From NCBI RefSeq assembly GCF_016595795.1, contig NZ_JAENHN010000028.1, forward strand, positions 62,001 through 126,000: DNA of 64,000 nt. The letters are read 5' to 3'. Source of the DNA: Clostridium yunnanense. Lineage in GTDB: Bacteria > Bacillota > Clostridia > Clostridiales > Clostridiaceae. Positions 16,650-27,800 of this stretch are shown one piece after another. Position 1 is the first letter of the stretch. The number at the start of each line of letters is the position of its first letter. The notes below the pieces were generated by a model, which was not told where the DNA came from, searched no databases, and saw only the letters and a program-made list of their open reading frames with translations. A program made the position numbers and the translations under genes.

Positions 16650-16773
16650 AGATGGTAACTTTAGACCTAGAACCATTTTAAACACTCTTCTAGTTTTTGG
16701 GCAAAGTTTTTAAATACAAATTAATTATAAGTTTTTATATAGGTGTATAAGTAAAAATATTTAGGAAATTAAA

Positions 16774-16819
16774 AAGAAGAAGAGGTCCAGAGGGGTGGAC
16801 TATTCTTCTTCTTTTTTTA
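16774..16819. terminator. Bidirectional terminator between the hydroxylase gene and ahpF
   Basis: AAGAAGAAGA...TCC pairs with GGA...TCTTCTTCTT, flanked by A-run and T-run, between convergent genes. Confidence 0.8.
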
Positions 16820-16825
16820 CTAACT

Positions 16826-18352
16826 TTAATTTCTTATTAGATAATCGAATGCACCTAGAGCCGCATTTGCACCTGAGCCCATGGAAATAATTATTTGTTT
16901 ATATGCACTGTTTGTGCAATCTCCTGCGGCAAATACTCCAGGTATGTTTGTTGCACCATGATTATCAACAATTATCTCGCCTATGCGGTTACGTTCGACT
17001 GAATCATTTAACCAATCTGTATTTGGTACAAGACCGATTTGAACAAATACTCCTTGTAATTCAATATGTTTAACTTCTTGAGTATCACGTTCAATGTAAG
17101 AGATACCAGTAACTTTATCAGTACCAGTTATTTCTTTTGTTTGAGCATTTTTTATGACAGTTACATTTTTTAAGCTATAAAGGCGTTCTTGAAGCACAGC
17201 ATCGGCTTTTAGCTCTGGTAAGAATTCTAAAACAGTTACATGATTTACAACTCCTGCAAGATCAATGGCTGCCTCGATACCAGAATTACCACCTCCAATT
17301 ACTGCTACATGTTTTCCTTTGAATAAAGGAGCATCGCAATGAGGGCAATATGCTACACCTTTTGTTTTGAACTCATTTTCTCCAGGAACATTAACGTTAC
17401 GCCAACGAGCACCTGTTGAAATTATTACAGCCTTACTCTTTAAAACAGCACCATTTTCAAGCTCTACTTCAATTAGATCCTTTTTGGTCAATCCCTTTAC
17501 TCGTTGTAAATTCATGATATCAACATCATATTCCTTTACATGCTCTTCAAGGCTTGCTGCAAGTTTAGGGCCTTCCGTATACTTTACACTTATAAAGTTT
17601 TCAATTCCTACAGTATCCATCACTTGACCGCCGAAACGTTCAGCAACAATTCCTGTACGGATTCCTTTACGTGCGGCGTAAATGGCTGCGCTTGCTCCTG
17701 CTGGACCACCTCCAACAACAAGAACATCATAAGGTTCTTTGTTACTGAATTCTGATGGATCTTGAGTAGTACCAAGCTTTGCAAGAATCTCTTCTACAGT
17801 CATACGTCCACTGCCAAAGAATTCACCATTTAAGAAAACTGACGGCACAGCCATTATATTTTTGCTTTCAACTTCCTCTTTGAAAGCTCCACCATCAATC
17901 ATCGTATGAGTAATGTTAGGGTTAAGAATACTCATAAGGTTTAGAGACTGAACCACTTCAGGACAGTTGTGGCAAGTTAAACTAATATAAGATTGAAAAT
18001 TGTATTGTCCTTTAAGGTTTTTAATTTGATCAATTATTTTTTGGTCAACCTTTGGCGGTCTTCCGCTAACTTGTAGCAAAGCTAACACCAATGAAGTAAA
18101 TTCATGACCTAAAGGAATACCAGCGAAAGTTACGCCTGTATCTTCACCGATGCGATTGACACTAAAGCTAGGGGTTTTTGGTAATGCTGCTTTCTCTACT
18201 TTAATTTTTGGTGACATAGAGGCTAGTTCATCTACTAATGAAATCATATCATTTGATATATTATCAGATCCTGCACTGATTTTAATAAGGACGTCGTCCT
18301 CCATCAATTGAAGATATTGGGCTAATTGACCCTTTATATCTGAATCAAGCAT
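16826..18352 (-). CDS. ahpF: Alkyl hydroperoxide reductase subunit F
   Basis: This is a 508-residue flavoprotein that passes electrons from NADH to AhpC. The N-terminal double-thioredoxin module has the redox pair [13 protein letters not shown] (~residues 126-129). Then come the FAD-binding [17 protein letters not shown], the redox-active CPHCDAP, NADH-binding [15 protein letters not shown] and the C-terminal GVFAAGDCT. Length is typical of AhpF rather than thioredoxin reductase. It lies 13 bases downstream of ahpC in one operon, so the PerR-like operator before ahpC should control both. Confidence 0.96.
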   Translation of the reverse strand: MLDSDIKGQLAQYLQLMEDDVLIKISAGSDNISNDMISLVDELASMSPKIKVEKAALPKTPSFSVNRIGEDTGVTFAGIPLGHEFTSLVLALLQVSGRPPKVDQKIIDQIKNLKGQYNFQSYISLTCHNCPEVVQSLNLMSILNPNITHTMIDGGAFKEEVESKNIMAVPSVFLNGEFFGSGRMTVEEILAKLGTTQDPSEFSNKEPYDVLVVGGGPAGASAAIYAARKGIRTGIVAERFGGQVMDTVGIENFISVKYTEGPKLAASLEEHVKEYDVDIMNLQRVKGLTKKDLIEVELENGAVLKSKAVIISTGARWRNVNVPGENEFKTKGVAYCPHCDAPLFKGKHVAVIGGGNSGIEAAIDLAGVVNHVTVLEFLPELKADAVLQERLYSLKNVTVIKNAQTKEITGTDKVTGISYIERDTQEVKHIELQGVFVQIGLVPNTDWLNDSVERNRIGEIIVDNHGATNIPGVFAAGDCTNSAYKQIIISMGSGANAALGAFDYLIRN

Positions 18353-18365
18353 AATAAGCTTCTCC

Positions 18366-18929
18366 TTAGATCTTTCCTACAAGATCAAGACTTGGTTTAA
18401 GTGTTTCAGAACCTTCTTTCCATTTAGCAGGACAAACTTCACCAGGATTATTTCTAACGTATTGAGCAGCTTTAATCTTATTAACAAGAATGCTTGCATC
18501 ACGACCTATACCACCAGCGTTTATCTCAACAGCTTGAATAACGCCATCTGGATCTATTATAAAAGTACCACGATCAGCTAGACCATCTGCTTCTATTAAT
18601 ACATCAAAGTTACGTGATATAGTATGTGACGGATCTCCTATCATAGTGTAAGTAATTTTCTTAATTGCCTCTGAAGTGTCGTGCCATGCTTTGTGAGTGA
18701 AATGAGTATCAGTAGAAACTGAATATGCTTCAACTCCTAGTGACTTTAAAGTTTCATAGTTATCTTGTAAGTCTTCTAGTTCAGTTGGACATACAAATGT
18801 AAAGTCTGCAGGGTAGAAACAAACTACGCTCCATTTTCCTTTAAAATCTGCTTCTGTAACATCTAAAAACTTGCCGTTTTTATAAGCTGATGCTTTGAAT
18901 GGTTTTACTTCTGTTCCTATTAGTGACAT
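18366..18929 (-). CDS. ahpC: Alkyl hydroperoxide reductase subunit C (2-Cys peroxiredoxin)
   Basis: This 187-residue typical 2-Cys peroxiredoxin reduces H2O2 and organic peroxides. The peroxidatic cysteine is in [13 protein letters not shown] and the resolving cysteine in GEVCPAKW near the C-terminus. AGGAGG lies just before ATG 18929. It is first in an ahpCF operon. The promoter (TTGACA, 16 bases, TATAAT on the minus strand) is followed at once by a perfect palindrome of PerR type, predicting peroxide-inducible expression. Confidence 0.97.
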   Translation of the reverse strand: MSLIGTEVKPFKASAYKNGKFLDVTEADFKGKWSVVCFYPADFTFVCPTELEDLQDNYETLKSLGVEAYSVSTDTHFTHKAWHDTSEAIKKITYTMIGDPSHTISRNFDVLIEADGLADRGTFIIDPDGVIQAVEINAGGIGRDASILVNKIKAAQYVRNNPGEVCPAKWKEGSETLKPSLDLVGKI

Positions 18930-18999
18930 AATAAAAATACCTCCTAAATTTGGTTTTATAATTAAAATTGAATTTTATATACGGTGTATAGTTAGTGAT

Positions 19000-19055
19000 A
19001 AGTAATAATAATTATTACTTAATATTAATTATAAAACTAAAGAATTATTTGTCAA
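19000..19055 (-). promoter_or_regulatory. ahpC promoter with PerR-like palindromic operator
   Basis: On the minus strand TTGACA (19050-19055) and TATAAT (19028-19033) are 16 bases apart. A 21-bp perfect palindrome (19000-19020) follows. Its core TAATAAT-A-ATTATTA differs from the PerR box TTATAATNATTATAA by one symmetric change per half. Confidence 0.75.
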
Positions 19056-19274
19056 TAGTTTTGTATAAATTTTCTTAATTTATTCCAAGAACTATTTAAC
19101 ATAATATAAAGATTGTACTTGTTGTATATTGTTTATAATCTAAGATATAAAGTATAAATAGAAAAAATTTTAATAAGCAATTTATATATAGATATTATTT
19201 CTACATGACAGAGAATGAGTCTTTTTATATAATATTAAGGTACTAAAAGTTTTGAAGAGGGGTTAAAGTATACC
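19056..19274. other. Upstream region of polC, no gene seen
   Basis: This is AT-rich spacer between the divergent ahpC promoter and polC. No hairpin or repeat copy stands out. Confidence 0.5.
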
Positions 19275-22200
19275 ATGAAAAGAATAAATGAAATTTTTAG
19301 TGACTATGAAACAAGTGGCAACATAAATACTGCTATTGTAGAGTCGGTAGTCTTAAGTAAGAAGAGTAAACGGCTGGAGATGAAAATCAGCTCAGATAAA
19401 TATATTGAAGTAAATGAATTTGAAAGACTTAATAAATTTATAAAGAAAAGATTCGCTTTAAATGATTCTATAATTTCTGTTAAGTATGCGGATGGAACGG
19501 ATAAAAAGCCAATAGAACAGGAAATTAGAAATATTATTCTTCTTATGGCAGACAAACATCCTATGCTGAAGACAATTATAAACAACAGTGAATACAATGT
19601 GGATGATAATACAATACACTTTGATTTTAAAATTGCAGCATCTGGTTTCTTAAAAGCTATGAGTTATGATAAGCAACTGCGAGAGGCTATAAAGTCTCTT
19701 TACGGTACTACATATAATATAAAATTTGTTGATAAGATAAATAATGAAGAGCTAATGCTTCATGAGGAAGCACGTGAGAAAGAAATGCTTGCAGCTATAA
19801 AACAAATTAAAACTGAACAAAGTAGTAATGTACCTAAAGAAGCTCCAGTTAAAAAGGATGAAGTAAAAGAGGAGTCTGATGGTAAGAAAGGGGATCCGTT
19901 TGTAATCTTAGGAAGGAGTTCTAAGATTAAGGATACTGTGATAAAAATTACTGATATAACACCTGATGAAGGAAGAATAGCTTTAGAAGGTGAGATATCT
20001 AATATAGAAGCGAAGGAATTAAGAAGTGGAAAGACATTAGTGTCCTTTGATTTATATGATGGATCTAGTTCTATGACCTGTAAATCTTTCTTAAAACCAG
20101 GAGAGTATGAGATTGTACTATCAAGGCTTAAAAAAGCAAAAGGTGTCAGACTGGTTGGAAGTGCAAGCTTTAGTAAGTTCTCTGGCGAAGTTGAGATGAT
20201 TGCTAATATTATAATTGAAACTCAAGGTATTAAAAGGGCGAAGAGGATGGATAATGCTGAAGTTAAGAGAGTAGAACTTCATATGCATACACAGATGAGC
20301 CAAATGGATGCTATGACTAGCGCCACTGATCTTATAAAAAGAGCCATGAGCTGGGGGATGAAATCAATTGCTATAACCGATCATGGAGTAGTTCAGGCTT
20401 TTCCAGAAGCACATAAGCTTTTAGGAAGAAATAATCCTGATATGAAGGTTTTATATGGAGTAGAGGCTTATTTAGCTCCTGACAAAAAGCCATCTGTAAC
20501 AAATCCAAAAGGGCAGAGTATTGATACAACTTATTGTGTGCTAGATTTAGAAACTACAGGTTTTTCACCAGTAACTGAAAAAATCACTGAAATAGGAGTG
20601 ATGAAGTATCAAGGTGGTAAGGTAATAGACCAGTTCAGCTGTTTTGTAAATCCTGAAAAGCCAATTCCTGAAAGGGTTATTGAGGTTACCAATATAACTG
20701 ACGATATGGTAAAAGATGCAGAAACCATAGAAGTGGTTTTTCCAAAGTTGTTGGAGTTTATTGAGGGAAGCGTTTTGGTTGCTCATAATGCTGGCTTTGA
20801 TGTGGGGTTTTTAAAGCATAATGCAAAGGTGCTAGGCTATGATTTTGATTTTACATATTTAGATACCTTATCTCTTGCTCAAGCTCTTTTCCCTGAGTAT
20901 AAGAGTTATAAACTAGGAAGGATTGCTAAGAATCTTGGTATAAAAGTAGAAGTTGCTCATAGAGCATTGGATGATGTAGATACTACCGTTAAGGTTTTTG
21001 AGATAATGCTTGAAATGTTAAGTGAAAGAGGAGCAACCACTGTTGAAGATATAGATTTATATGGCTCTGATGAAGAATCTAAAAAGGAAGAATATAAAAA
21101 GCTTAGAACACACCATGCAATAATATTTGCAAAAGATTACGTGGGATTAAAGAATCTATATAGGCTTGTATCTTACTCTAGTTTAGATTATTTTTATAAA
21201 AAGCCTCGTATATTAAAAAGCATGTACAAAAAATATTCAGAGGGCTTAATTATTGGAAGTGCATGCAGTGATGGAGAGTTATATCAAGCAATACTTCTCG
21301 GAAAATCTGATGAAGAAATTGAAGCTATTGCAGAAGAATATGACTATTTAGAAATTCAGCCTATAGGAAACAATGACTATTTAGTGAGAAACGGGCAGGT
21401 ACCTGATAGAAATTATCTAAAGGAAATAAATAAAAAAATCGTAGCACTTGGTGAAAAGCTTAATAAACTTGTAGTGGCTACAGGAGATGTGCATTTTATG
21501 GATCCTGAGGATGAAATATATAGACGTATACTTGAAGCAGGTCAGGGCTTTAAGGATGCAGACAATCAAGCACCGCTATATTTGAGAACAACTGAAGAAA
21601 TGCTTAAGGAATTTGAATATTTGGGGAAAGTAAAGGCATATGAAGTAGTAGTTACAAATACTAATAAAATCGCTGATATGTGTGACCCAATAAGTCCAAT
21701 ATCTCCAGATAAAGCAACTCCACATATAGACGGTTGTGAGCAGACCATAAAGGATATTACTTATGGAAAGGCTCACGAACTATACGGGGAGCCGCTTCCA
21801 CAATTAGTTCAGGACAGATTGGAGAGAGAGTTAGACTCAATCATAAAAAATGGTTTCTCTGTAATGTATATAATAGCTCAAAAGCTAGTGTGGAAATCTA
21901 ATGAAGATGGATACTTGGTTGGTTCCAGAGGTTCTGTTGGTTCTTCTGTTGTTGCATACATGACTGGTATAACGGAAGTAAATGCGCTACCACCTCACTA
22001 TAGATGTCCAAAGTGTAAGTATTCCGATTTTGAAGATCATGGTTTTAAGAATGGCTTTGACTTGCCTGATAAAGCTTGTCCTGTTTGTGGAGAACAGCTT
22101 GCTAAGGATGGCATAGATATTCCTTTTGAAACTTTCCTTGGGTTTAATGGAGATAAAGAACCAGATATAGACTTAAACTTTTCAGGTGAATATCAAGCAA

Positions 22201-23618
22201 AAGCTCATAAATATACTGAAGTTATCTTTGGAAAAGGAACAACTTTTAAAGCTGGAACTATTGGCACTATAGCTGAAAAGACAGCCTTTGGATATGTAAA
22301 AAAATATTTTGATGAAAAGAACATGACAGTAAGTAAGGCTGAAATCATGAGGATCTCAAAAGGCTGTACAGGTATAAAAAGAACCTCAGGACAGCATCCA
22401 GGAGGAATTATCGTTGTACCTAAGGGAAGAGAAATTTTTGAGTTCTGCCCAGTTCAACATCCTGCTGATGATCCGAATTCGGATATTATAACAACACATT
22501 TTGATTATCACTCCATTGATCAGAATCTATTGAAGCTAGATATACTTGGGCATGATGATCCAACAGTTATAAGAATGCTTCAAGATATAACAGGAGTAGA
22601 TCCAAAAACCATACCGATGGATGAGAAGAAAACTATGTCTATATTTTCGTCTACTGAAGCTCTAGGAGTAACACCACAACAGATAAATTCTAAAGTGGGG
22701 ACCTTTGGTATTCCTGAGTTTGGTACTAAGTTCGTAAGAGGAATGCTTTTAGATACTATGCCAAAAGCTTTTACAGATTTGATATGTATATCAGGACTAT
22801 CCCATGGTACTGACGTATGGCTTGGAAATGCTAAAGACTTAATTGATCAAGGAGTAGTAACTCTAAGTGAAGCAGTATGTACGAGAGATGATATCATGAT
22901 ATATCTTATTAAAAAAGGGCTTCCTCCAAACACTGCTTTTAAGATAATGGAGACAGTGCGTAAGGGTAAGGCGTTAAAGGATCCAAAATGGCCAGAATAC
23001 GAAGCGCTAATGAGGGAATGTCAGGTGCCAGAGTGGTATATAGATTCTTGTAGAAAGATAAAATACATGTTTCCTAAGGCCCATGCAGCAGCTTATGTAA
23101 TGATGGCTTTCAGAATAGCTTGGTTTAAAGTTCATATACCTAAAGCCTACTATGCAGCCTTTTTCACTATCAGAGCAAAGGCTTTTGATGCAGAGTTTAT
23201 GATCTTCGGAAAAGAAAGAGTTAAATCTAAGATGAAGGAAATTGAAATGCAAGGCATTCAGGCTGCTCCTAAAGATAAGGATATGTACGACGATTTGGAA
23301 TTGGTTTTAGAAATGTATGAGAGAGGCCTTAAATTCCTCCCAATTGATTTATACAAGTCCCATTCTACAAACTTTCTTGTAGAGGAAGAGGGAATAAGAC
23401 CTCCAATAAACAGTATATCTGGTATGGGAAATGTAGCGGCAGAAGGAATATATAATGCAATACAAGAGGCAATTAAAGATGATACACCTATAAATTCCAT
23501 AGAAGATTTAAAGAAACGTGCTAAAATAGGTAATTCAGCTGTAGATTCACTTAGAAAGTTTGGATGTTTAAACGGCCTACCTGAAAAAGATCAGTTGAGT
23601 TTCTTTGACTTAATCTAA
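19275..23618 (+). CDS. polC: DNA polymerase III alpha subunit, PolC type
   Basis: This is the 1447-residue replicative polymerase of low-GC Firmicutes. In order: N-terminal domain (~1-200), OB fold (~220-320), PHP domain beginning VELHMHTQMSQMDAM, and an inserted DnaQ-like proofreading exonuclease with VLDLETTGF (~residue 423) and HRALDDVDTT. Then come the polymerase core with GSRGSVGSSVVAYMTGI and PDIDLNFSGEYQ, a four-cysteine zinc site (CPKC...CPVC, ~914-945) and the C-terminal helix-hairpin-helix region. Length matches the family. A GAAGAGGGG site precedes ATG 19275. It is alone here rather than beside proS or rseP, and has its own terminator. Confidence 0.98.
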   Translation: MKRINEIFSDYETSGNINTAIVESVVLSKKSKRLEMKISSDKYIEVNEFERLNKFIKKRFALNDSIISVKYADGTDKKPIEQEIRNIILLMADKHPMLKTIINNSEYNVDDNTIHFDFKIAASGFLKAMSYDKQLREAIKSLYGTTYNIKFVDKINNEELMLHEEAREKEMLAAIKQIKTEQSSNVPKEAPVKKDEVKEESDGKKGDPFVILGRSSKIKDTVIKITDITPDEGRIALEGEISNIEAKELRSGKTLVSFDLYDGSSSMTCKSFLKPGEYEIVLSRLKKAKGVRLVGSASFSKFSGEVEMIANIIIETQGIKRAKRMDNAEVKRVELHMHTQMSQMDAMTSATDLIKRAMSWGMKSIAITDHGVVQAFPEAHKLLGRNNPDMKVLYGVEAYLAPDKKPSVTNPKGQSIDTTYCVLDLETTGFSPVTEKITEIGVMKYQGGKVIDQFSCFVNPEKPIPERVIEVTNITDDMVKDAETIEVVFPKLLEFIEGSVLVAHNAGFDVGFLKHNAKVLGYDFDFTYLDTLSLAQALFPEYKSYKLGRIAKNLGIKVEVAHRALDDVDTTVKVFEIMLEMLSERGATTVEDIDLYGSDEESKKEEYKKLRTHHAIIFAKDYVGLKNLYRLVSYSSLDYFYKKPRILKSMYKKYSEGLIIGSACSDGELYQAILLGKSDEEIEAIAEEYDYLEIQPIGNNDYLVRNGQVPDRNYLKEINKKIVALGEKLNKLVVATGDVHFMDPEDEIYRRILEAGQGFKDADNQAPLYLRTTEEMLKEFEYLGKVKAYEVVVTNTNKIADMCDPISPISPDKATPHIDGCEQTIKDITYGKAHELYGEPLPQLVQDRLERELDSIIKNGFSVMYIIAQKLVWKSNEDGYLVGSRGSVGSSVVAYMTGITEVNALPPHYRCPKCKYSDFEDHGFKNGFDLPDKACPVCGEQLAKDGIDIPFETFLGFNGDKEPDIDLNFSGEYQAKAHKYTEVIFGKGTTFKAGTIGTIAEKTAFGYVKKYFDEKNMTVSKAEIMRISKGCTGIKRTSGQHPGGIIVVPKGREIFEFCPVQHPADDPNSDIITTHFDYHSIDQNLLKLDILGHDDPTVIRMLQDITGVDPKTIPMDEKKTMSIFSSTEALGVTPQQINSKVGTFGIPEFGTKFVRGMLLDTMPKAFTDLICISGLSHGTDVWLGNAKDLIDQGVVTLSEAVCTRDDIMIYLIKKGLPPNTAFKIMETVRKGKALKDPKWPEYEALMRECQVPEWYIDSCRKIKYMFPKAHAAAYVMMAFRIAWFKVHIPKAYYAAFFTIRAKAFDAEFMIFGKERVKSKMKEIEMQGIQAAPKDKDMYDDLELVLEMYERGLKFLPIDLYKSHSTNFLVEEEGIRPPINSISGMGNVAAEGIYNAIQEAIKDDTPINSIEDLKKRAKIGNSAVDSLRKFGCLNGLPEKDQLSFFDLI

Positions 23619-23648
23619 TAACGAAAAAAATATGTAATTAAAGATGTT

Positions 23649-23684
23649 TTGCAGCCTTTATTAGTTAAAAGGCTGCATTTTCTA
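23649..23684 (+). terminator. Terminator after polC
   Basis: The arms TGCAGCCTTT and AAAGGCTGCA are followed by TTTTCTATTT. It can also act for the convergent carbonic anhydrase gene. Confidence 0.8.
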
Positions 23685-23697
23685 TTTAGCAAAAATA

Positions 23698-24471
23698 CTA
23701 TTGTATATCAAAGGTTACTTCGCCTGTATCCATATGATATTTAGCCCCTACTATATTTACTTTCTTTTCGGTAGTTAATTTTTGGATAACTGAACTTTTA
23801 TTAATCAAACTAATAGAATTTCTTACATTTTCATCAATTGTAAGATTATTAACTTCGTCTGAATTTTGGCTTTTTCCTTTAACCTTATCATAAGATGGCT
23901 TTATTTGATTTATTATTGCTGTGATATTTTCTGAGAAGTGCCCACCTTCTATTGCAGCTTTTACAGCTCCACATTTCTCATGACCTAAAACAATTATTAG
24001 CGGTGCACCTAAATGTTCACTTCCATATTCTATACTGCCTAGTGCTATAGGGTCAATTACATTACCAGCGTTTCTAATAATAAATAAGTCTCCGAGACCT
24101 TGATCGAATACTAGTTCAGGTGGGACTCTTGAATCTGAACAGCTTAATACTACGGCAAAAGGTTTTTGACCTTTAGTTGATAAATCCTTGCGTCGAGTAT
24201 TACTTATGTCATGCCCAAGTATCTTGTTATCGACGTATCTCTTATTGCCCTCCATTAACAGTTGTTTTGCTTGATCGATGCTAACTGTTTCAGATCGCGT
24301 ATACATCTGAGCAGTTGTTGCTTTATTTTCTGTAGTTGTCTTGTTTTCAGTACTGTTATTGCTAGCCGAATTATTAGCATTTCCGTTACTTGTACATCCA
24401 GTCAGCAAAAATGCTGCAACAAGAACTTTAGAAGTTATTAATGCAATACTGTGAAACGTTCTTTTGTGCAT
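23698..24471 (-). CDS. Beta-class carbonic anhydrase with lipoprotein signal
   Basis: The protein has 257 residues. A signal peptide ends in the lipobox LLTGC (C26), followed by an Asn/Thr-rich linker to ~residue 55. The mature domain has the complete beta-CA zinc site: C111-S-D113-S-R115 (VLSCSDSRVPPEL) and H164...C167 (VLGHEKCGAV), plus FDQGLGDLFIIRNAGNV. It interconverts CO2 and bicarbonate. An exported, membrane-anchored beta-CA is less common than the cytoplasmic form and would act at the cell surface. It is a single gene convergent with polC. ATG 24471 follows AGGAGG. Confidence 0.92.
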   Translation of the reverse strand: MHKRTFHSIALITSKVLVAAFLLTGCTSNGNANNSASNNSTENKTTTENKATTAQMYTRSETVSIDQAKQLLMEGNKRYVDNKILGHDISNTRRKDLSTKGQKPFAVVLSCSDSRVPPELVFDQGLGDLFIIRNAGNVIDPIALGSIEYGSEHLGAPLIIVLGHEKCGAVKAAIEGGHFSENITAIINQIKPSYDKVKGKSQNSDEVNNLTIDENVRNSISLINKSSVIQKLTTEKKVNIVGAKYHMDTGEVTFDIQ

Positions 24472-24807
24472 AATGAATCCTCCTAAGTTAAATTTAGATT
24501 ATATAAATCGTTCATATTTTGTCATATAAATAAGGAATTTATCCAATAAAAAGTTATGTAATATGTGGCACATCTTTAACAATAATTTATAAAAAGCTAA
24601 AAAATCACTCAACAAATCTACGTTTTAAGAATACAGGCTTCTTTTTACTGTAAAGAGAATATTTTTAAGTTTTATTTGTATAAGTAAAAGCTTAGTAAAA
24701 ATATTGGTGATTTTACTAAAAATATATTGAAAACGATTTACTAATAGTAGAAAATATAAGTATAGGTTTATATTAATATTTATAATAAAAGGGTTGGAGG
24801 AATTGTT
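24472..24807. other. Divergent region between the carbonic anhydrase gene and lacZ
   Basis: This 336-base AT-rich region must hold two promoters. A cre-like string TGAAAACGATTTAC at 24728-24741 lies before lacZ but misses the conserved 3' CA spacing, so it is recorded only as possible catabolite control. There is no gene or repeat copy. Confidence 0.45.
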
Positions 24808-27800
24808 ATGGGTTTTAAGGTTCCTAGTACAGATTGGCTTTCTGATACTTCGATTTTTCAGGTGAATAGAATTGAAGCACATTCGGATCACAAATACTAT
24901 ATAACAGAAAAGGAAATGAACTCTGGAGATATGAAGCTAAGACAAAGTTTAAATGGAAACTGGAAGTTTAGTTTTGCTATAAATCCTAGTTCAAGAATTA
25001 AGGATTTTTATAATCTTGATTTTGATTGCAATTCATGGAAGGATATACAGGTTCCCGGGCATATACAACTCCAAGGATATGACAAACTTCAATATATAAA
25101 CACTATGTATCCTTGGGATGGACACAGCGAATTGAGACCACCACAGGTATCTGAAGAATATAATCCAGTGGGAAGCTACGTTAAGTATTTTAATTTAGAG
25201 GACACTATAAAAAATGGTCCTGTTTATATATCATTTCAAGGAGTAGAAAGTGCCTTCTATGTTTGGCTAAATGGAAATTTTGTTGGATATAGTGAAGATA
25301 GTTTTACTCCGTCAGAGTTTGAGTTAACTCAATATATAAAAGAAGGGGAGAATAAGCTTTCTGTTGAGGTTTATAAAAGATCTACTGGTAGTTGGCTAGA
25401 AGATCAGGACTTTTGGAGATTTTCAGGGATTTTCAGGGATGTATATATATATTCAATTCCTAAGATTCATGTTCAAGACCTTTTTGTTAAAACTATATTA
25501 GATAGTGAATACAAAAATGCTGTCTTAGAATCTGAGCTAAAAATTGTAGGGTCCACTGTTGGATTTATAGATTTGGAGCTGAAAGATAGTAAAGGTATAG
25601 TTTTAGCTAATATTGATGGAAATAAATTAGAGAATGAGATGACCTTAAAGTTGGATGTCAACGATGTAAGGCTTTGGAGTGCTGAAGATCCGTATTTATA
25701 TACTCTCTATATTACTGTAAGAGATGAGAATGATAATATAGTTGAGTTTGTTCCACAAAAGATAGGTTTTAGAAGTTTTGAAATGATAGATAAAGTGATG
25801 CACATAAATGGTAAACGTATAGTTTTCAAAGGTATAAATCGTCATGAGTTTAATTGCCGCACCGGAAGAGCTATAACTGAAGAAGATATGCTTTGGGACA
25901 TAAGATTTTTAAAACAGAATAATATAAATGCTGTGAGGACTTCTCATTATCCTAATCAAAGTCTTTGGTATGAACTTTGCGATGAATACGGAATTTACTT
26001 AATAGATGAAGCCAATCTAGAAACCCATGGGTCTTGGATGAAGATGGGACAAGTAATTCCAGACTGGGTTATTCCAGACAGTAAACCAGAATGGCTTGAT
26101 ATTGTATTGGATAGAGCCAAATCTATGGTAGAAAGAGATAAAAACCATCCATCTATATTGATATGGTCTTGTGGAAATGAGTCTTTTGGAGGAGAAAATA
26201 TCTACAAGATGTCTGAGTACTATAGAAAGAAAGACCCATCAAGATTAGTACACTATGAAGGCATTTTTCATGATAGACGCTTTAATGAAACTAGTGATAT
26301 GGAAAGTAGGATGTACGCAAAGCCTCATGAAATTGAGGAGTATTTAAATAATAATCCGCAGAAACCATATATAAGTTGTGAGTATATGCATGCTATGGGT
26401 AACTCCTGTGGAGCAATGCACAAGTATACGGAATTAGAAGATAAATATGAGCTTTATCAAGGTGGTTTTATCTGGGATTATATAGATCAAGCTGTTATGA
26501 AGAAAGATAGATATGGCAATGAATTCTTTGCCTATGGTGGAGATTTTGATGATAGAGCCACAGATTATAATTTCTGTGGTGATGGAATAGTATATGCTGA
26601 TAGAACCATATCTCCAAAGGTACAAGAAGTTAAAAAGCTATATCAAAATCTAAAGTTATATGCAGATAAAAATGGTGTTAAGGTCAGAAATGAAAACCTA
26701 TTTGTTGATACATCCAATTATATATTAGAGTACAGCTTGAACTATAACGGAGAAGAGATATATAAAGGCTATATGGAGGTTATAGTAAAAACAGGTGAAG
26801 AAGAATATTATGAGTTTGATTTACCTGAAGTAAATAGTAGTGGAGAGTATTGCGTAAATGTTTCTTTCAAATTAAAGAAAGATACTGCCTGGGCTAAGGC
26901 TGGTCATGAGATAGCCTTTGATCAATATGTATATTCTATTGTAGAAAAAGAAGATGTAAAGGTATTAAATAAAGTTAAGGTTATCCATGGAGATGTAAAT
27001 ATAGGAGTTAAAAGCAGAGATTTTAGTGTATTATTTTCAAAGCAAGAAGGCGGAATTGTATCACTAAGATATAATGGAAAAGAACTTATAACAAGAACTC
27101 CTATGCCTATATATTGGAGAGCAACAACAGATAATGATAATGGAAATAAACATGGATTTAGATGTTCGCAGTGGCATGAAGCAAGTCTGTTCCAAAAGTG
27201 CAAGGATGTACAAGTTTTTGAGTATGAATTTAGTGTCATAGTTGAGTATACTTATATGCTACCTTTAAGTGTACCAAGTGAGGTTAAAGTAGCTTATACT
27301 GCTTATGAAAATGGAGATATTAAAGTTAAATGTGATTATAAAGGTGTAGAAGGGCTCCCTGAAATGCCTATATTCGGATTAGCTTTTAGGTTGTCAGCAG
27401 ATTATGATAGCTTCAGATTCTATGGAATGGGACCTGAAGAAAATTATATAGACAGAGTACATGGTGCTAGACTAGGTATTTATGAAAAGTTAGTTAAAGA
27501 CAATGTTTCAAGATATTTGGTACCTCAAGAAAACGGCAATCATACTGGTGTAAGATGGGCAAAGATAAAAGACAAAGATAACTTTGGAATAGAGTTTGCA
27601 TCTGTCAATAATCCTTTTGAGCTTGGAGTATCCCCATATACAGCTTTTGAACTTCAAAATGCACTTCATTACTATGAGCTTCCGCCTGTTAACTACACTA
27701 TTGTAACAATAGCAGCAAAGCAAATGGGAGTAGGAGGAGATGACAGCTGGGGGGCACCTGTTCATAAGGAGTATCTAATAGATTCTTCTAAAGATATAAA

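Noticed and set aside
24728-24741. cre site before lacZ (TGAAAACGATTTAC)
   Set aside because: The 3' half does not match the consensus spacing; kept only as a note in the intergenic entry.
25410-25445. Direct repeat GATTTTCAGG in lacZ
   Set aside because: It encodes the normal conserved FWRFSGIFRDVY segment of GH2 enzymes.
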